Below the pieces are notes generated by a model that saw only the letters and a list, made by a program, of their open reading frames with translations, searched no databases and was not told the origin of the DNA. Of a stretch of DNA of 21,199 bases, positions 1 through 8,768 are shown one piece after another (positions within the stretch are counted from its first letter, which is position 1; each line of letters starts with the position of its first letter). The DNA comes from Chara braunii (Eukaryota; Streptophyta; Charophyceae; Charales; Characeae), in contig BFEA01000166.1 of the NCBI GenBank assembly GCA_003427395.1, forward strand, positions 2,014,420 through 2,035,618, given 5' to 3'. Both the position numbers and the translations under genes were made by a program.

Positions 1-30
<30 letters not shown>
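1..30. repeat. Poly(A) tract, 30 bp
   Basis: An uninterrupted run of 30 A opens the window. It may be the tail of a retroposon whose body lies to the left. Similar runs recur through the window at the ends of repeat units. Confidence 0.95.
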
Positions 31-33
<3 letters not shown>

Positions 34-105
34 TAATGTCGCCTATCCTCTGTGTCCATGGTCTCGGTCTAACGGAACGGGACGGGGCCCAGGTATTCGC
101 ACTGG

Positions 106-545
106 GTTCAGTTGCGGCTGGCATCGCAGTTATCTTAGTATGAGCTTGTCGGGCTGCTGGAACAGGCTACAGATATTAACTCTGGAGTCAGTTGAGGCTG
201 ACATAGCAGTTAATACTTTACGACGGACTTGTCGGGGTAGTGGTACAGGCTTTAGGTGCTGGATCCTGGGGGGTCCAGTCGTGGCTGATATGGCAGTTAC
301 CTTAGTACAGACTTATCGGGGTACCGGAACAGGCACTACCAGTCCAGAGGGGTTCTAGTAGTGTGGCTGCTGGCATAGCGGTCACCTTAGTACAGCGTCT
401 ACAGACTTATCGAATTGGGGTACCGGAAGAAGGTGCAGGTAATGGTCTTATCGAATTGGGGTACCGGAACAGGGTGCAGGTAATGGTCCAGGGTCCAAAG
501 TAGTGGGGCTGGCGTAGATGTCACCCTACGTAGGACTGGCGAAGA
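106..545. repeat. Degenerate tandem array, about 80-bp unit, five copies
   Basis: Units begin near 106, 187, 273, 352 and 493. Each starts with a GT(C/T)CAGT-like box, then GGCTG(A/G)CAT(A/C)GCAGT, then CTTAGTACAGACTTATCGGGGTACCGGAACAGG in more or less altered form. Spacing is 81, 86, 79 and 141 bp. The long fourth interval comes from an internal duplication of a 41-bp block ending GGTGCAGGTAATGG (about 406-446 and 447-487). No credible coding sequence lies in it; the 72-residue frame across it is made of the repeat. Function unknown. Confidence 0.8.
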
Positions 546-576
546 TCCTACTACGGAAACGGAACGGAGGATCTTC
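541..576. repeat. Perfect 9-bp hairpin
   Basis: GAAGATCCT (541-549) is repeated as AGGATCTTC (568-576) with an 18-nt loop. It sits just inside a larger inverted repeat, 517-530 against 811-824. Confidence 0.7.
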
Positions 577-599
577 AGCTCTCTGTCTCATACTACAAA

Positions 600-790
600 T
601 GCCCTACCCATAGTAACTAGGCTATCACTTGGGATATCAACTCAGATATCAACTTGGACATCAACTTACCTATCAACTAGGGGTATCGATCCCCCCTATC
701 GACGAGGGTATCAATTAGGCTATCTACTACGGTATCAATTAGGCTATCAACTAGGGGTATCGAAACCCCCTATCGACTAGGGTATCTTAG
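600..790. repeat. Short-motif minisatellite (TATCAACTAGGG type), block 1
   Basis: A 12-14 bp motif of the form TATCAA(C/T)TAGG is repeated with variations (TATCAACTCAGA, TATCAACTAGGGG, TATCGACTAGGG, TATCAATTAGGC). Two places carry a near-palindromic core GGGGTATCGATCCCC or GGGGTATCGAAACCCC. No gene is seen. Confidence 0.8.
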
Positions 791-870
791 CCAGTACTAC
801 GTAGGCCCATCGTAGGGTGACATCAACCCGGGCAGGGTGAAGAGGCACATCTTAGCATTCCCGGATCTGA

Positions 871-914
871 GCAATCGGTAAGCGATGGCTCAGTAAGGAG
901 GCCGTCCGATCGCT
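871..914 (+). mobile_element. LINE relic, 44-bp scrap
   Basis: CTCAGTAAGGAGGCCGTCCG (from 889) is identical to the LINE copy at 5034-5053, which encodes LSKEAVR. The preceding AATCGGTAAGCGATGG matches the same element near 4965 with an internal deletion. It is a doubly truncated fragment of the family seen three more times in this window. Confidence 0.7.
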
Positions 915-1004
915 GGACCCACTTTTCATTATCAGACTTGATTGACTGGCTCTCGAACCCCCCTATCGCTGGACCCACTTTTCATTATCAGACTTGATTG
1001 ACTG
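909..1004. repeat. 40-bp direct repeat, two copies
   Basis: The segment 909-948, beginning ATCGCTGGACCCACTTTTCA, recurs at 965-1004 without change, with a 56-bp offset. The first copy starts at the end of the LINE scrap, so the duplication probably arose with or after that insertion. Confidence 0.85.
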
Positions 1005-1021
1005 TTCATTATTGATGATGT

Positions 1022-1108
1022 AAGGGACGCTGGACCCGGTTTCCAGCAGGTGCAGCTCCCCACCAATGGAACGGAGCCATCTATCCAAGAAAAAAAAAAA
1101 AAAAAAAA
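1022..1108 (+). mobile_element. Poly(A)-terminated repeat family R, copy a
   Basis: The body GGGACGCTGGACCC...TTTCCAGCAGG...CCCCACCAA...GGAGCC (1024-1077) is followed after 12 bases by A19 (1090-1108). The same ordered boxes occur at about 8999, 12990, 13201 and 13896, and copies a, b and e run into poly(A). This suggests a non-autonomous retroposon on the plus strand. I know no named family that matches. Confidence 0.55.
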
Positions 1109-1114
1109 GAACTT

Positions 1115-1205
1115 ACCGATCAACTAGGGGTATCGATCCCCCCTATCGACTAGGGTATCAATTAAGCTATCGACTAGTAGGGTATCAATTAGGCTATCAA
1201 CTACC
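1115..1205. repeat. TATCAACTAGGG-type minisatellite, block 2
   Basis: Same motif series as 600-790, including GATCAACTAGGGGTATCGAT and the CCCCCCTATCGACTAGGG arm. The block restarts directly after the poly(A) of repeat copy a, as if that retroposon and its neighbours had split one array. Confidence 0.75.
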
Positions 1206-1618
1206 ATCTTAAGTCTACTGTGCTAGATGGGAGTCACTGTGCACCCCATGAAGACCTGTAGTAGCACGTTCATATTACCTACTAGCTCCCGAAGTCCCCG
1301 TGCAATCGGGCTTGCACGGCGTCTGCTTCAACTGAGGCTGAGCATGGGGTAAGGGTCTCTGCTTAGCCCGGGTGCCTGCAACCGCTGTCTGGTCAGGTCA
1401 TCCCGCCAAGATGGTGATGGGTGACGGTCCTGGGTGGTTAACACCAGCTGAGGGTAGGACAGGGTGGGTGGGGGTGCGCCAGGGCAAGAAACGATGAGAG
1501 GAAGGGTGGGTGGGGTCTTCAGAGGTGTTCATCTTTCATCTTGATAACCGGGTGGCTGTGGCTGACTATCATCTGTCTAGTATCCCACCTCTACAACAAC
1601 CTGGGCAGTGGGCTTGAT

Positions 1619-1652
<34 letters not shown>
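1206..1652 (+). mobile_element. Candidate retroposon with two hairpins and A33 tail
   Basis: There is no coding frame. A perfect 8-bp stem CCGTGCAA/TTGCACGG (1298-1319, 6-nt loop) is followed by a 9-bp stem GGCTGAGCA/TGCTTAGCC (1336-1368, one G-T pair). The unit runs into 33 consecutive A (1620-1652). Structured RNA plus poly(A) is typical of a SINE, but no pol III A and B boxes are evident, so the call is tentative and the left border is arbitrary. Confidence 0.35.
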
Positions 1653-1654
<2 letters not shown>

Positions 1655-1768
1655 TCTGCCCATTTCTGACCAACAGATGTGGGAAGGTGTAACATATAAC
1701 TGTGCTGTGGGAAGGTGTAACATATAACTGTGCTGAATCTGCTGCTGATCTTTTTTTTTTTTTTTTTT
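1653..1768. repeat. Tandem duplication followed by T18
   Basis: GTGGGAAGGTGTAACATATA followed by ACTGTGCT occurs twice in a row between about 1679 and 1734. It continues as GAATCTGCTGCTGATC and then T18 (1751-1768). The reverse complement of the last part, GATCAGCAGCAGATTCA, resembles 17390-17407 and 17468-17486, so this is a dispersed family in opposite orientation. Confidence 0.7.
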
Positions 1769-2424
1769 GGTTAAGAAAGTTAAGAGAGACTGTGCATTGA
1801 AAAAAGGCTCACTGCAACTACTCTCACCAACTGTCACTGAATTGTGGAAAGCGACAAGCGTATTGTATTTTACTATTTTCAAATTTTCACCTAGAAAGTG
1901 GAATGAAAGATGTGCACCGTTACCTCTTCGGCTTTCTGACATTTGGTGAGACGCGAAGTAATGTCCGAAGACCACACAGTTCCCAATCATTCCTATCGAC
2001 GAGGCGCCTAAAATGCAAAACCTGTAAATCATTCCCCCCCTCCTTTTTTTTTTTTTTTTTTTTTTGGGTCAAATCAAGTCCAGGGTGATGTAGAGGGTTG
2101 GCGCCGTGCTAGGTAGGTAGGTAGTGTGAGGTGAAATTGAGAGAAGAATATAGCTTAAAAAAAAAAGCGGGTCGGCGCCGAGCCATGAGAAGTATCTTTC
2201 AGCAGTCAGCCTGGCTGGATATGGATGCTACCTCCTGCCCAACCTCTTCTCAATGATTCTTTATCCAACCTCCTTTTTTAACCACTGTTACATATAACTG
2301 TGCTGAATCTGCTGTCAATCATGATTACTAAAATGGACAACCTGCTAATCATCGCACAGAACATGCTCGCCAAGATATGATGCGAAAGAATACTCTACTA
2401 CGTGGAGAATCGCTGCACTGTCCT
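1769..2424. other. No gene recognised
   Basis: Non-coding by inspection. It holds T22 at 2044-2065 and a third partial copy of ACATATAACTGTGCTGAATCTGCTG near 2288-2312. The open frames here depend on homopolymers and have no recognisable protein content. Confidence 0.5.
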
Positions 2425-2469
2425 TTATATATATATATCGTCAATATATATATATATATTTCTATTTGA

Positions 2470-2512
<43 letters not shown>

Positions 2513-2820
2513 TACTCTTTGTATCTTGTTCGCAGTTTTTCTCAGAATAATTATATTTTTGAATGTCATTCTCTAAGATTTTTGATTCATTCTCATATCC
2601 TTCTACTAGATCAACTTTCTCGTTTGTTGTCCTCTTCTCCCTCTCTGCCTTCGGTTTACCGGGCAGTTCTATTTGACGATATATATATATATATACGAAA
2701 CAGTTTGTCACAGCCCCTCGTTTGTTGTCCTCTTCTCTCTCTCTGCCTACGGTTTACCGGGCAGTTCTGTTTGTGACGATATATATTTGACGATATATAT
2801 ATATATATATATAGATATAT
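2425..2820. repeat. AT microsatellites with two foldback-family copies
   Basis: Long (AT)n runs at about 2427-2510, 2679-2695 and 2780-2818 alternate with two direct copies of a unit also seen in the foldback at 3879-4062. The first (about 2619-2683) runs CTCGTTTGTTGTCCTCTTCT to CGGTTTACCGGGCAGTTCT and TTTGACGATATA. The second (about 2696-2783) also has the leading GAAACAGTTTGTCACAGCCC. The signature TTTGACGATATATA appears at 2465, 2673 and 2786. No gene. Confidence 0.8.
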
Positions 2821-3183
2821 AGATGTATTGCTTTATTTATAATACTCTATTTTTTCTAAGTAATTTATAAGTCCAAGTTGTTGTAGAGGCCAGTCACTGA
2901 GTGCACAGTGATCACTTGGAGCTGTGAGGTACGGGTGTTCGGGAATATGAGACCACCTCCCATCCCATCCTCACGTCAATACTCCTAGCGCACCCCCTAT
3001 CCCACTGCCCTCTCGACCCGGTGTCAGAACGTACGTGTGGGCGAGTATATGAAGCCCAAAACGCCTACTCGATTGCGGGAGCTCTTTTTTCTTGTGTGCG
3101 CTAGGCGAGAGTGTGTTCTTCATTGTTTTCTTTTTCTTTTTCTTTTTTTTTTTACAATTTCTCGATTTATGTGTGTCATCCTT
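2821..3183. other. No gene recognised
   Basis: Mixed-composition stretch with a small palindrome AGTGATCACT near 2907 and a T-rich run near 3125-3154. Nothing coding is supported. Confidence 0.5.
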
Positions 3184-3748
3184 GCCCCTGGGGCCTGGGC
3201 CGACTAGCACTCGTTTTAAAGTGAGACAGTGCTGCGTGACCCGCTTTTGGCATTAAAAAAATGGTTTCTGCATTTTTTTCAGATAAAAAAAACTCTCTTT
3301 CTTCTAGATAAAGAAAGCAAAATTCAGCTTAGGGTGCTCCCGTCAGCCAATGGGATGGGAGCCGTCGAATTCATCGCCTCTTTTTCTGGAGGCATGCTGG
3401 ACTCAGCCAATGGGCTGCGTCCAGTACTTCGTACACACCACTTCGTTTTTCTCTTCTCAAGACGTGAAGTACTGTAGCAGGGATGCGTTTTCGCCCCCCC
3501 CCTCAGAAAGCTGTGAAAACGCATCGGTGCTACAGTGATTTTGAATTTAAAGAAAAAGAAGAAATCATGAAAGTGCGTAGGGTACACAGGCAAACCTTTT
3601 CCCCTTTTTTCGAATCTCTGCAAAAATCGGAACTCCGCATGATTTCCCCTCCATCGATGGCCTGTAGCCATCTAAATCTGTCACACGTGATAGACAACCA
3701 AACGGACACGGTTTAAAACGGCGCTAGTCGGCCCTGGCCCCTGGGGTC
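3184..3748. mobile_element. Terminal-inverted-repeat element, about 565 bp (MITE-like)
   Basis: The left end 3184-3220 and the right end 3712-3748 are inverted copies. Both contain GGCCGACTAGC(A/G)C, then CGTTTTAAA on the inner side and CCCC(A/T)GGGGCC on the outer side, with about four differences over 35 bp. Inside is a strong double hairpin: CTGTAGCA with ATGCGTTTTC (3472-3494) returns as GAAAACGCAT with TGCTACAG (about 3515-3537). TCAGCCAATGGG occurs twice (3343, 3402). No transposase motif is visible in the short internal frames, so it would be non-autonomous. No clear target-site duplication was found. Confidence 0.6.
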
Positions 3749-3878
3749 CACGCTTATCTTCCTTCTCGTTGGCGTTCCAATTTTAACAGATGTCAGGAAG
3801 GATGTTCTTTAATGTTTTGGGGGGAACCCTGCAGAAGATATTAAGAGGACAGAAAAGGATCACTGTTCCCTGTTTGTT
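3749..3878. other. Spacer between TIR element and foldback
   Basis: Short unassigned spacer without visible structure. Confidence 0.4.
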
Positions 3879-4062
3879 GTGAAACTCCGACGAAACAGTT
3901 TGTCACAGCCCCTCGTTTGTTGTCCTCTTCTCTCTCTCTGCCTACGGTTTACCAGGCAGTTCTGTTTGTGACGATATAGAACTGCCCGGTAAACCGTAGG
4001 CAGAGAGAGAGAAGAGGACAACAAACGAGGGGCTGTGACAAACTGTTTCGTTGGAGTTTCAC
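3879..4062. repeat. Foldback with 85-bp arms and 14-nt loop
   Basis: Left arm 3879-3963 and right arm 3978-4062 are inverted copies with only two mismatches by eye; paired positions sum to 7941 throughout. The loop is GTTTGTGACGATAT. The arms run from GTGAAACTCC(G/A)ACGAAACAG at the outer ends to GGCAGTTCT at the inner ends. The same unit occurs in direct orientation at 2619-2783, and its inner end recurs as a decayed hairpin near 17843-17891. Such arms arise by template switching during reverse transcription or by inverted insertion of two copies; the sequence alone does not tell which. Confidence 0.9.
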
Positions 4063-4087
4063 CGACTCATCAGGAGGCTGAACCCTC
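4027..4087 (-). ncRNA. Hammerhead ribozyme core (type I-like), probably a retroelement relic
   Basis: On the minus strand CTGATGA (4073-4067) is followed by stem II GTCGG-TGAAACT-CCAAC (4066-4050, one mismatch), then GAAA (4049-4046). Stem III is ACA-GTT-TGT (4046-4038) and the cleavage residue is C at 4037. All invariant core positions of the hammerhead are present, including the G-C pair at the base of stem II and the A-U pair at the base of stem III. A 3-bp stem III is typical of hammerheads in Penelope-like elements and related retroelements. Stem I is weak: GAGGG (4087-4083) can pair with CCCTC (4031-4027), but the bases next to the core do not pair. Activity is therefore doubtful. The left foldback arm and the copy at 2696-2709 keep only the 3' half, GAAACAG...GTC; the left arm has CCGAC, which would pair perfectly with GTCGG. 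Confidence 0.6.
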
Positions 4088-4532
4088 AACAGTCTGCAGA
4101 ATCCCCTCACTGATTACACTGTAAATGATAATCTACCTTAACCAAAATCAAAGTAGACTATCACTCACCCACACCAGATGGAAAACTCTACAGACTGTCG
4201 GTTCACACCCCATATATAGGTCCATCATCAGGATTCGAACTTGGGTCAGTTTTTCAACAGTTGCTCAATACAAACCAGAGAGGGGATGCGCTCTGACTAC
4301 CCCCGCCTGCGACCGCCTTCTCTCCTCAGTGTCCTCCAGCCCACCTTCCTTTCTTACAATCGAGGGGTGTCAACTTTTAATTTTTTTTTTGCTGAATACA
4401 AACTGGAGAATGGATCTGCTGCAGTGTGCCTAACCCCCCTCCAGCCCCCCTGCAACTACTCCCTCCACCTCACTCCCCCCAGCCTTGTTACTGTCAGTGA
4501 GTCACTCCCTATTGTCATGAGGGGTTCCCGGA
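4088..4532. other. No gene recognised
   Basis: On the minus strand, GTTCGAATCC (near 4231-4222) looks like a pol III B box, but no convincing A box lies at tRNA spacing. The plus frames here are low-complexity and lack family features. Confidence 0.45.
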
Positions 4533-4594
<62 letters not shown>

Positions 4595-4620
4595 GTGTGT
4601 GTGTGGGGGGGGGGGGGGGG
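4533..4620. repeat. (CT)n-(GT)n-G tract
   Basis: CT dinucleotides with two CTTT interruptions (4533-4594), then (GT)5, then a run of G to 4620. Confidence 0.95.
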
Positions 4621-4936
4621 TAAGCTATTCGGGTTTCCATGCCTGGATAAGGGGGACTGACTTTTTCTTTTTTTTCTGTTTTTATTACTTTTTAACCTTT
4701 CGAAGTTAAAATGAAATAGAATTTGTTGAAATTTTATTTATTAAGTTATGTTCTAAAATAGATATATATGTATTGGCATATTCTTCAATTAATGGTATAC
4801 TCACTCTCAGTCAAATAAGGCCTTGGTGGGTGGTGGAAGGGTATACACGCAAGACTCACAATTTTGTACTACAAGATGAATTGAAGTTAATTTTCGAAAG
4901 GTCTAAGACGAAAGGTCTAAAACAGGATCCTTAAGC
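4621..4936. other. AT-rich spacer before LINE copy 1
   Basis: No gene seen. AAAGGTCTAA is repeated directly at about 4897 and 4911, immediately before the LINE begins. Confidence 0.5.
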
Positions 4937-6730
4937 CCGCGTTGGAAAAACTGGCTCACTCCTAATCGGTAGGGCGCTGGCGATGAACAGCGCAGTAATG
5001 GCGGCCCTTTGGTATAAATCTGGAATTTGGGCCCTCAGTAAGGAGGCCGTCCGATTGCTTAAGCGGCAGTTAGTTGCCCTGCTGTGGAAAGGCAACGGTG
5101 AGCTCCCGAGCGTTATTAGCAGGGTGGAGTGGTCATCGGGGATCCAACCCAACAACAACGGGGGTCTGGGGATTCTAGACCTGAATACCCAGATCACAGT
5201 AGTAATGGTTCAATGGGTTAGGAGACTGCTCTTCACTCACCAACTCCCATGGTATGCCCTTGCGCTGGAACAGATAGCTCGATTGGTCCCACGGGCACTG
5301 CAAGGTGTTAACCCATTGACCTGGCTGGAAGACCGTTTCTGGACTACACCACGGTGCCCTCGAGTCGGGACATAATCCGCAAGGACTTGGGAACGAACGA
5401 CTTTTGGACCCGGGTCCTGAGGGCCTGGTGCCAGCGCCCACTGCCTGACAAATCCTTATCGACCAGGTGGAAGGAAGTGATGCCTCAGCCCTTCTTTGGG
5501 AACAGGAGTATCACAGACTGGTACGGTAGAGTGTATTGCAGCTCAAACGCCCTATGGAGCAGCAAGGTCAAAAAGGGTATAATCAGAACTAAGGACATAT
5601 GGGACTCGGAGAATGGGGACTGGAAAAGATCGCTGCAACCGAAGACCATGCTAGAACATTGTCACAACATTGAAGAGAACTTAGAATTGTTGATCTTTAC
5701 TATCCCCCTAGACGGGGTGCGCATCCTACGCAAAGGGTCGCGACTTGTAAAAGGGACTGGGTAGCTGCCACGGGTGACACGGAAAGTGTAGGTAATGTGG
5801 TGGAGGCACGCGTTGACGAAACGTTGGTTAGCCTCTTCCATATACGAATAATGTGCTTACTCGGTACAACCCAGAGGTGATGAGATGGTGGGGGAATGCG
5901 AACCTGCACAGGACCCGCGTGCTGCGGGATAAGGATGTATAGATTGTATACCAGCCAGAGACCCCCACGACAGAGCTCCCCTTTGACCCCGAGGAGTGGC
6001 AGTGGATCCCCACATAAAAAAATGCATTGCTTAACCGTGAAGGCTACGTACCGCCTGGTGCGACCAAAGGTGAACATAAAAGAAATTGTGAAGGCCCGAT
6101 GGAGGTCTCATTTGAATATAAGGATCGAGGTTATCCGTCCCATCCGATGGTTCACCATCACAAGGTCTAGGCCAGCAAAGATGACATCGCTGCAGTGACA
6201 CATAGAGGACCGCTTCCTGCCCACCAATGACTGGCTGATAGATCGTACATATCTAGAGCAGAACAGGCTGGCATTACCGTGGTGTAAGATCCCAAAAGCG
6301 ATTAGAGCACATATTCATGCAGTGCCCAGGGGTTGTCCTCACATGGCAAATGGTGGGATAGGATCTGGACCCTGGAGGGCCACCTGGCCATGGGATTGGA
6401 GGGCCATACTATGCGAGGCATGAACCTCTCCCACGGGTAGCACCTTTGAAAATAACATGTTTAAGATTGGGAGGAGAGCTGTCATGTGGGCCTCGGGAGG
6501 AGAAGTTGTATACATGCCGTTGAGGGGGTCCGCATAGCTGGGGAAGAGGTAGCGAACATAATAAAACAATATATACATCAAGAACTCACGGTGCAATGGA
6601 AGCAAGTTAAAAACCAATTGGATTTGTTTCACTCTCCAAAATATATAATACAAACAATACATCAATTCTTTGGAAACTGGTTGGGCAGTGAGAACGGGGG
6701 CCGAATTGTCTTCGTCATATGGGATGGCCG
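4937..6730 (+). mobile_element. LINE copy 1: decayed 3' part of a non-LTR retrotransposon ORF2
   Basis: The reading starts in the RT thumb region, where GRALAMNSAVMAALWY (4959-5018) and IWALSKEAVRLLKRQ match the classic LINE motif. GGLGILDL follows at 5160-5183. A frameshift near 5350 moves the reading to KKGIIRTKDIWDSENGDWK (about 5570), then DGVRILRKG (about 5712), stopping at TAG 5762. The zf-RVT region (LTVKATYRLVRPKVNIKEI, about 6031-6087; RPIRWFT) is broken by TGA at 6196 in place of TGG. The CCHC knuckle keeps the first C (6283-6285) and HIFMQC (6308-6325), but about 29 bp between them are missing. FENNMFKIGRRAVMWA (about 6449) and NWLGSENGG (about 6679) match copy 2. The catalytic RT palm and endonuclease are absent, consistent with 5' truncation. 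It is a dead copy. The 3' border is uncertain because similarity fades after about 6730. Confidence 0.85.
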
Positions 6731-7394
6731 GCCTGGCCAGGAGTGATGTCAACTGGTACAGGCTCAGCTCAGAATTGGCCACAAGTTGGTCAATAGCGTC
6801 GGGGTCTTCTTGCTCTTCCCCGAAAAGACCCGACGAGTTTTGTGATAAGGAATCAAATCTGCTATGATACTTTGAGGTACCGTACGATAACAATCTCTCG
6901 CTGTCCATCTTGATGATCGCAATGACAACTGGGACTTCCTGGTGTATAAGACCATTTGTCTATCGCTAAGAGCCTCCGTCTATATTCAAAACACCGTTGC
7001 GATTAACAATAAAAAATGCATCTGAGTATGTACCCCCATGAGGACCCTATTAACCCGAAATTTATGTTCCTACAGGCCTATTGATCAGAGAAAGGCAGTG
7101 AGAGATGCTCCATGTGCTCTTTCCGTGTGAGTTAACGTTTAAACGGTACCCTGCAACTACTTCACTAAGACCGTAAATGATTTCTCAACAACCAAAGGCG
7201 GGTGCTGTGACATGTAAGGTCAATATTTTCAACCTTCGAATGTGCAAAAGTTGTATGAAAATGACCTTGTTTTTTTCTAGCTTGGTTTGCCTATCTTTAG
7301 TCGGCTATTCTTCTTCTTGCCACAACGCCTGTCAACAATCTGTCCCTTTCCTTTGCTGCAACAAAGAGCTATAGTCCCCCCCCCCCCATGAAAT
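6731..7394. other. Between LINE copies 1 and 2; no gene assigned
   Basis: A minus-strand frame from 6908 down to about 6735 reads as an ordinary acidic, serine-rich peptide (GEEQEDPDAIDQL) before it runs into LINE antisense. A plus frame, 7177-7374, encodes a small cysteine-rich peptide with a hydrophobic stretch. I recognise neither family and do not claim either as a gene. C12 at 7376-7387 borders the next LINE copy. Confidence 0.4.
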
Positions 7395-8768
7395 AGCTAG
7401 GTCAAAAGGGGGATGATAAGAATCAAGGACATATGGGACGTGAAAGGAAAAAACTGGCAAATAGAACAAAAATTGAAACCTCTTCTAAAGCATTGCCATC
7501 ATGTGGGGAAGAACTGGGAGGAATCAGTTTTTTTTTTTACCCTTGGATTGGGTGCGCATCCTACGTAAGGGACCATGCCTTCAAGAAGGGGACTGGGTGG
7601 CTATCCCGGGTGATCCAGAAAGCGCGGGGAAAGAAGCACTAGTGAATCCTTTTCATCGGGAACATGTCAATAGGCTAAAGAGGTACCACCCTGAAGTGCT
7701 GAACTGGTGGAAAAAGACAGATTTGCACCGCATCCGGGTACTCCCTTCACAAGAGGACTGGTTCACTTTCATCCCTGAAACCCCGCTTGCTAACCTCCCC
7801 TTCGACCCCGAGGAATGACAATGGAATCCGACAAGGAAAAAGAGGTAAACAAGACCTTATTCACCTTGTCAGTGAAATCTGCCTACCACCTCCTGAGACC
7901 GAGGGTAAATGTGAAAGAAATTGTGAGAGAGCGATGGCTAACCCATCTGAACGTGGGTAGGGATGCAGTTCGACCCATCCGGTGGTTTAAAGCCACGGGA
8001 TCCAAACCAGCGAAACTAGCTTCGCTGCAGTGGAAGATTGAACGCCGCTGCCTCCCAACCAATAATTGGCTAATTGACCGCACCCACCTGGAACAAAAAG
8101 GCTTAGTGCTACCATGGTGCCACTACTGTTCGACCTCCTTTCTCCACCGAAAAAATGCGAAAACCATAGAGCATATATTTCTACAATGCCCAGGGGCGAT
8201 TCTGACATGGTGATGGTGGGACAAAATCTGGCAGCAGCTCGACACTACATCCACATGGCCATGAGACTCGAGAGCCCTCTTATGTGAAGCCTGATCTTCC
8301 GCCACGGACTGTCCCTTTGAAAATAATATGTTTACGATAGGGAGGAGAGCTATCATTTGGGCTCTTTGACGAAAAAGGTGCATACTTGTGATTGAAGGAG
8401 TCAGGATAGAGGGGGAAGAGGTCACCGAAATGGTTAAGCAATATATTCAGGGAGAACTTGTGGCACAATAACAAAGTGTGAAAGCAAAACTGAATCTATT
8501 TCAAACAAAAAATGACATAATGCAAGCCATCCGACTATTTTTCACGGAATGGTTGGGGAGGGAGGGCAGGATAGCCCACATTAGTTGGAAGGGAGGATAT
8601 TCTTCGGAACGGGGTGAGGACGAGCTTAGAAGAGACTACGGTATTTGTTTTAGTGACTGGACTAAGGTAGATGGGGTGGTTCCTCTGCGCCCTCGTTCTG
8701 ATTTCCCTGATCCCTTTCCACCCCATGGATTCTTCATTGTAGATCTACAGTGGTACAGAGCGGGGTAA
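7395..8768 (+). mobile_element. LINE copy 2: best-preserved C-terminal part, with zf-RVT knuckle
   Basis: It starts at the point matching copy 1 position about 5562 (AGGTCAAAA...ATAAGAATCAAGGACATATG). A T11 run near 7528 and one base change near 7816 (TGG to TGA plus an added base) break the frame. From about 7546 it reads VRILRKGPCLQEGDWVAIPG, then LPFDPEE. The 7815-8213 frame carries the zf-RVT domain: LSVKSAYHLLRPRVNVKEIV, LASLQWKIERRCLPTNNWLI, and the knuckle C(8118)-x2-C(8127)...H(8172)-x4-C(8187). After a TGA at 8211, NMFTIGRRAIIWAL follows (about 8328), and a last open frame (8478-8768) ends QWYRAG. zf-RVT follows the RT in many plant LINEs. No RT palm is present, so the copy is not autonomous. 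Confidence 0.85.

Noticed and set aside
4222-4231. B-box-like GTTCGAATCC on the minus strand as a tRNA gene
   Set aside because: No A box at tRNA spacing and no acceptor stem.
7177-7374. 65-residue plus frame with a hydrophobic segment and several cysteines
   Set aside because: No family motif and no nearby expression signal; AT-rich sequence between repeats gives such frames by chance.
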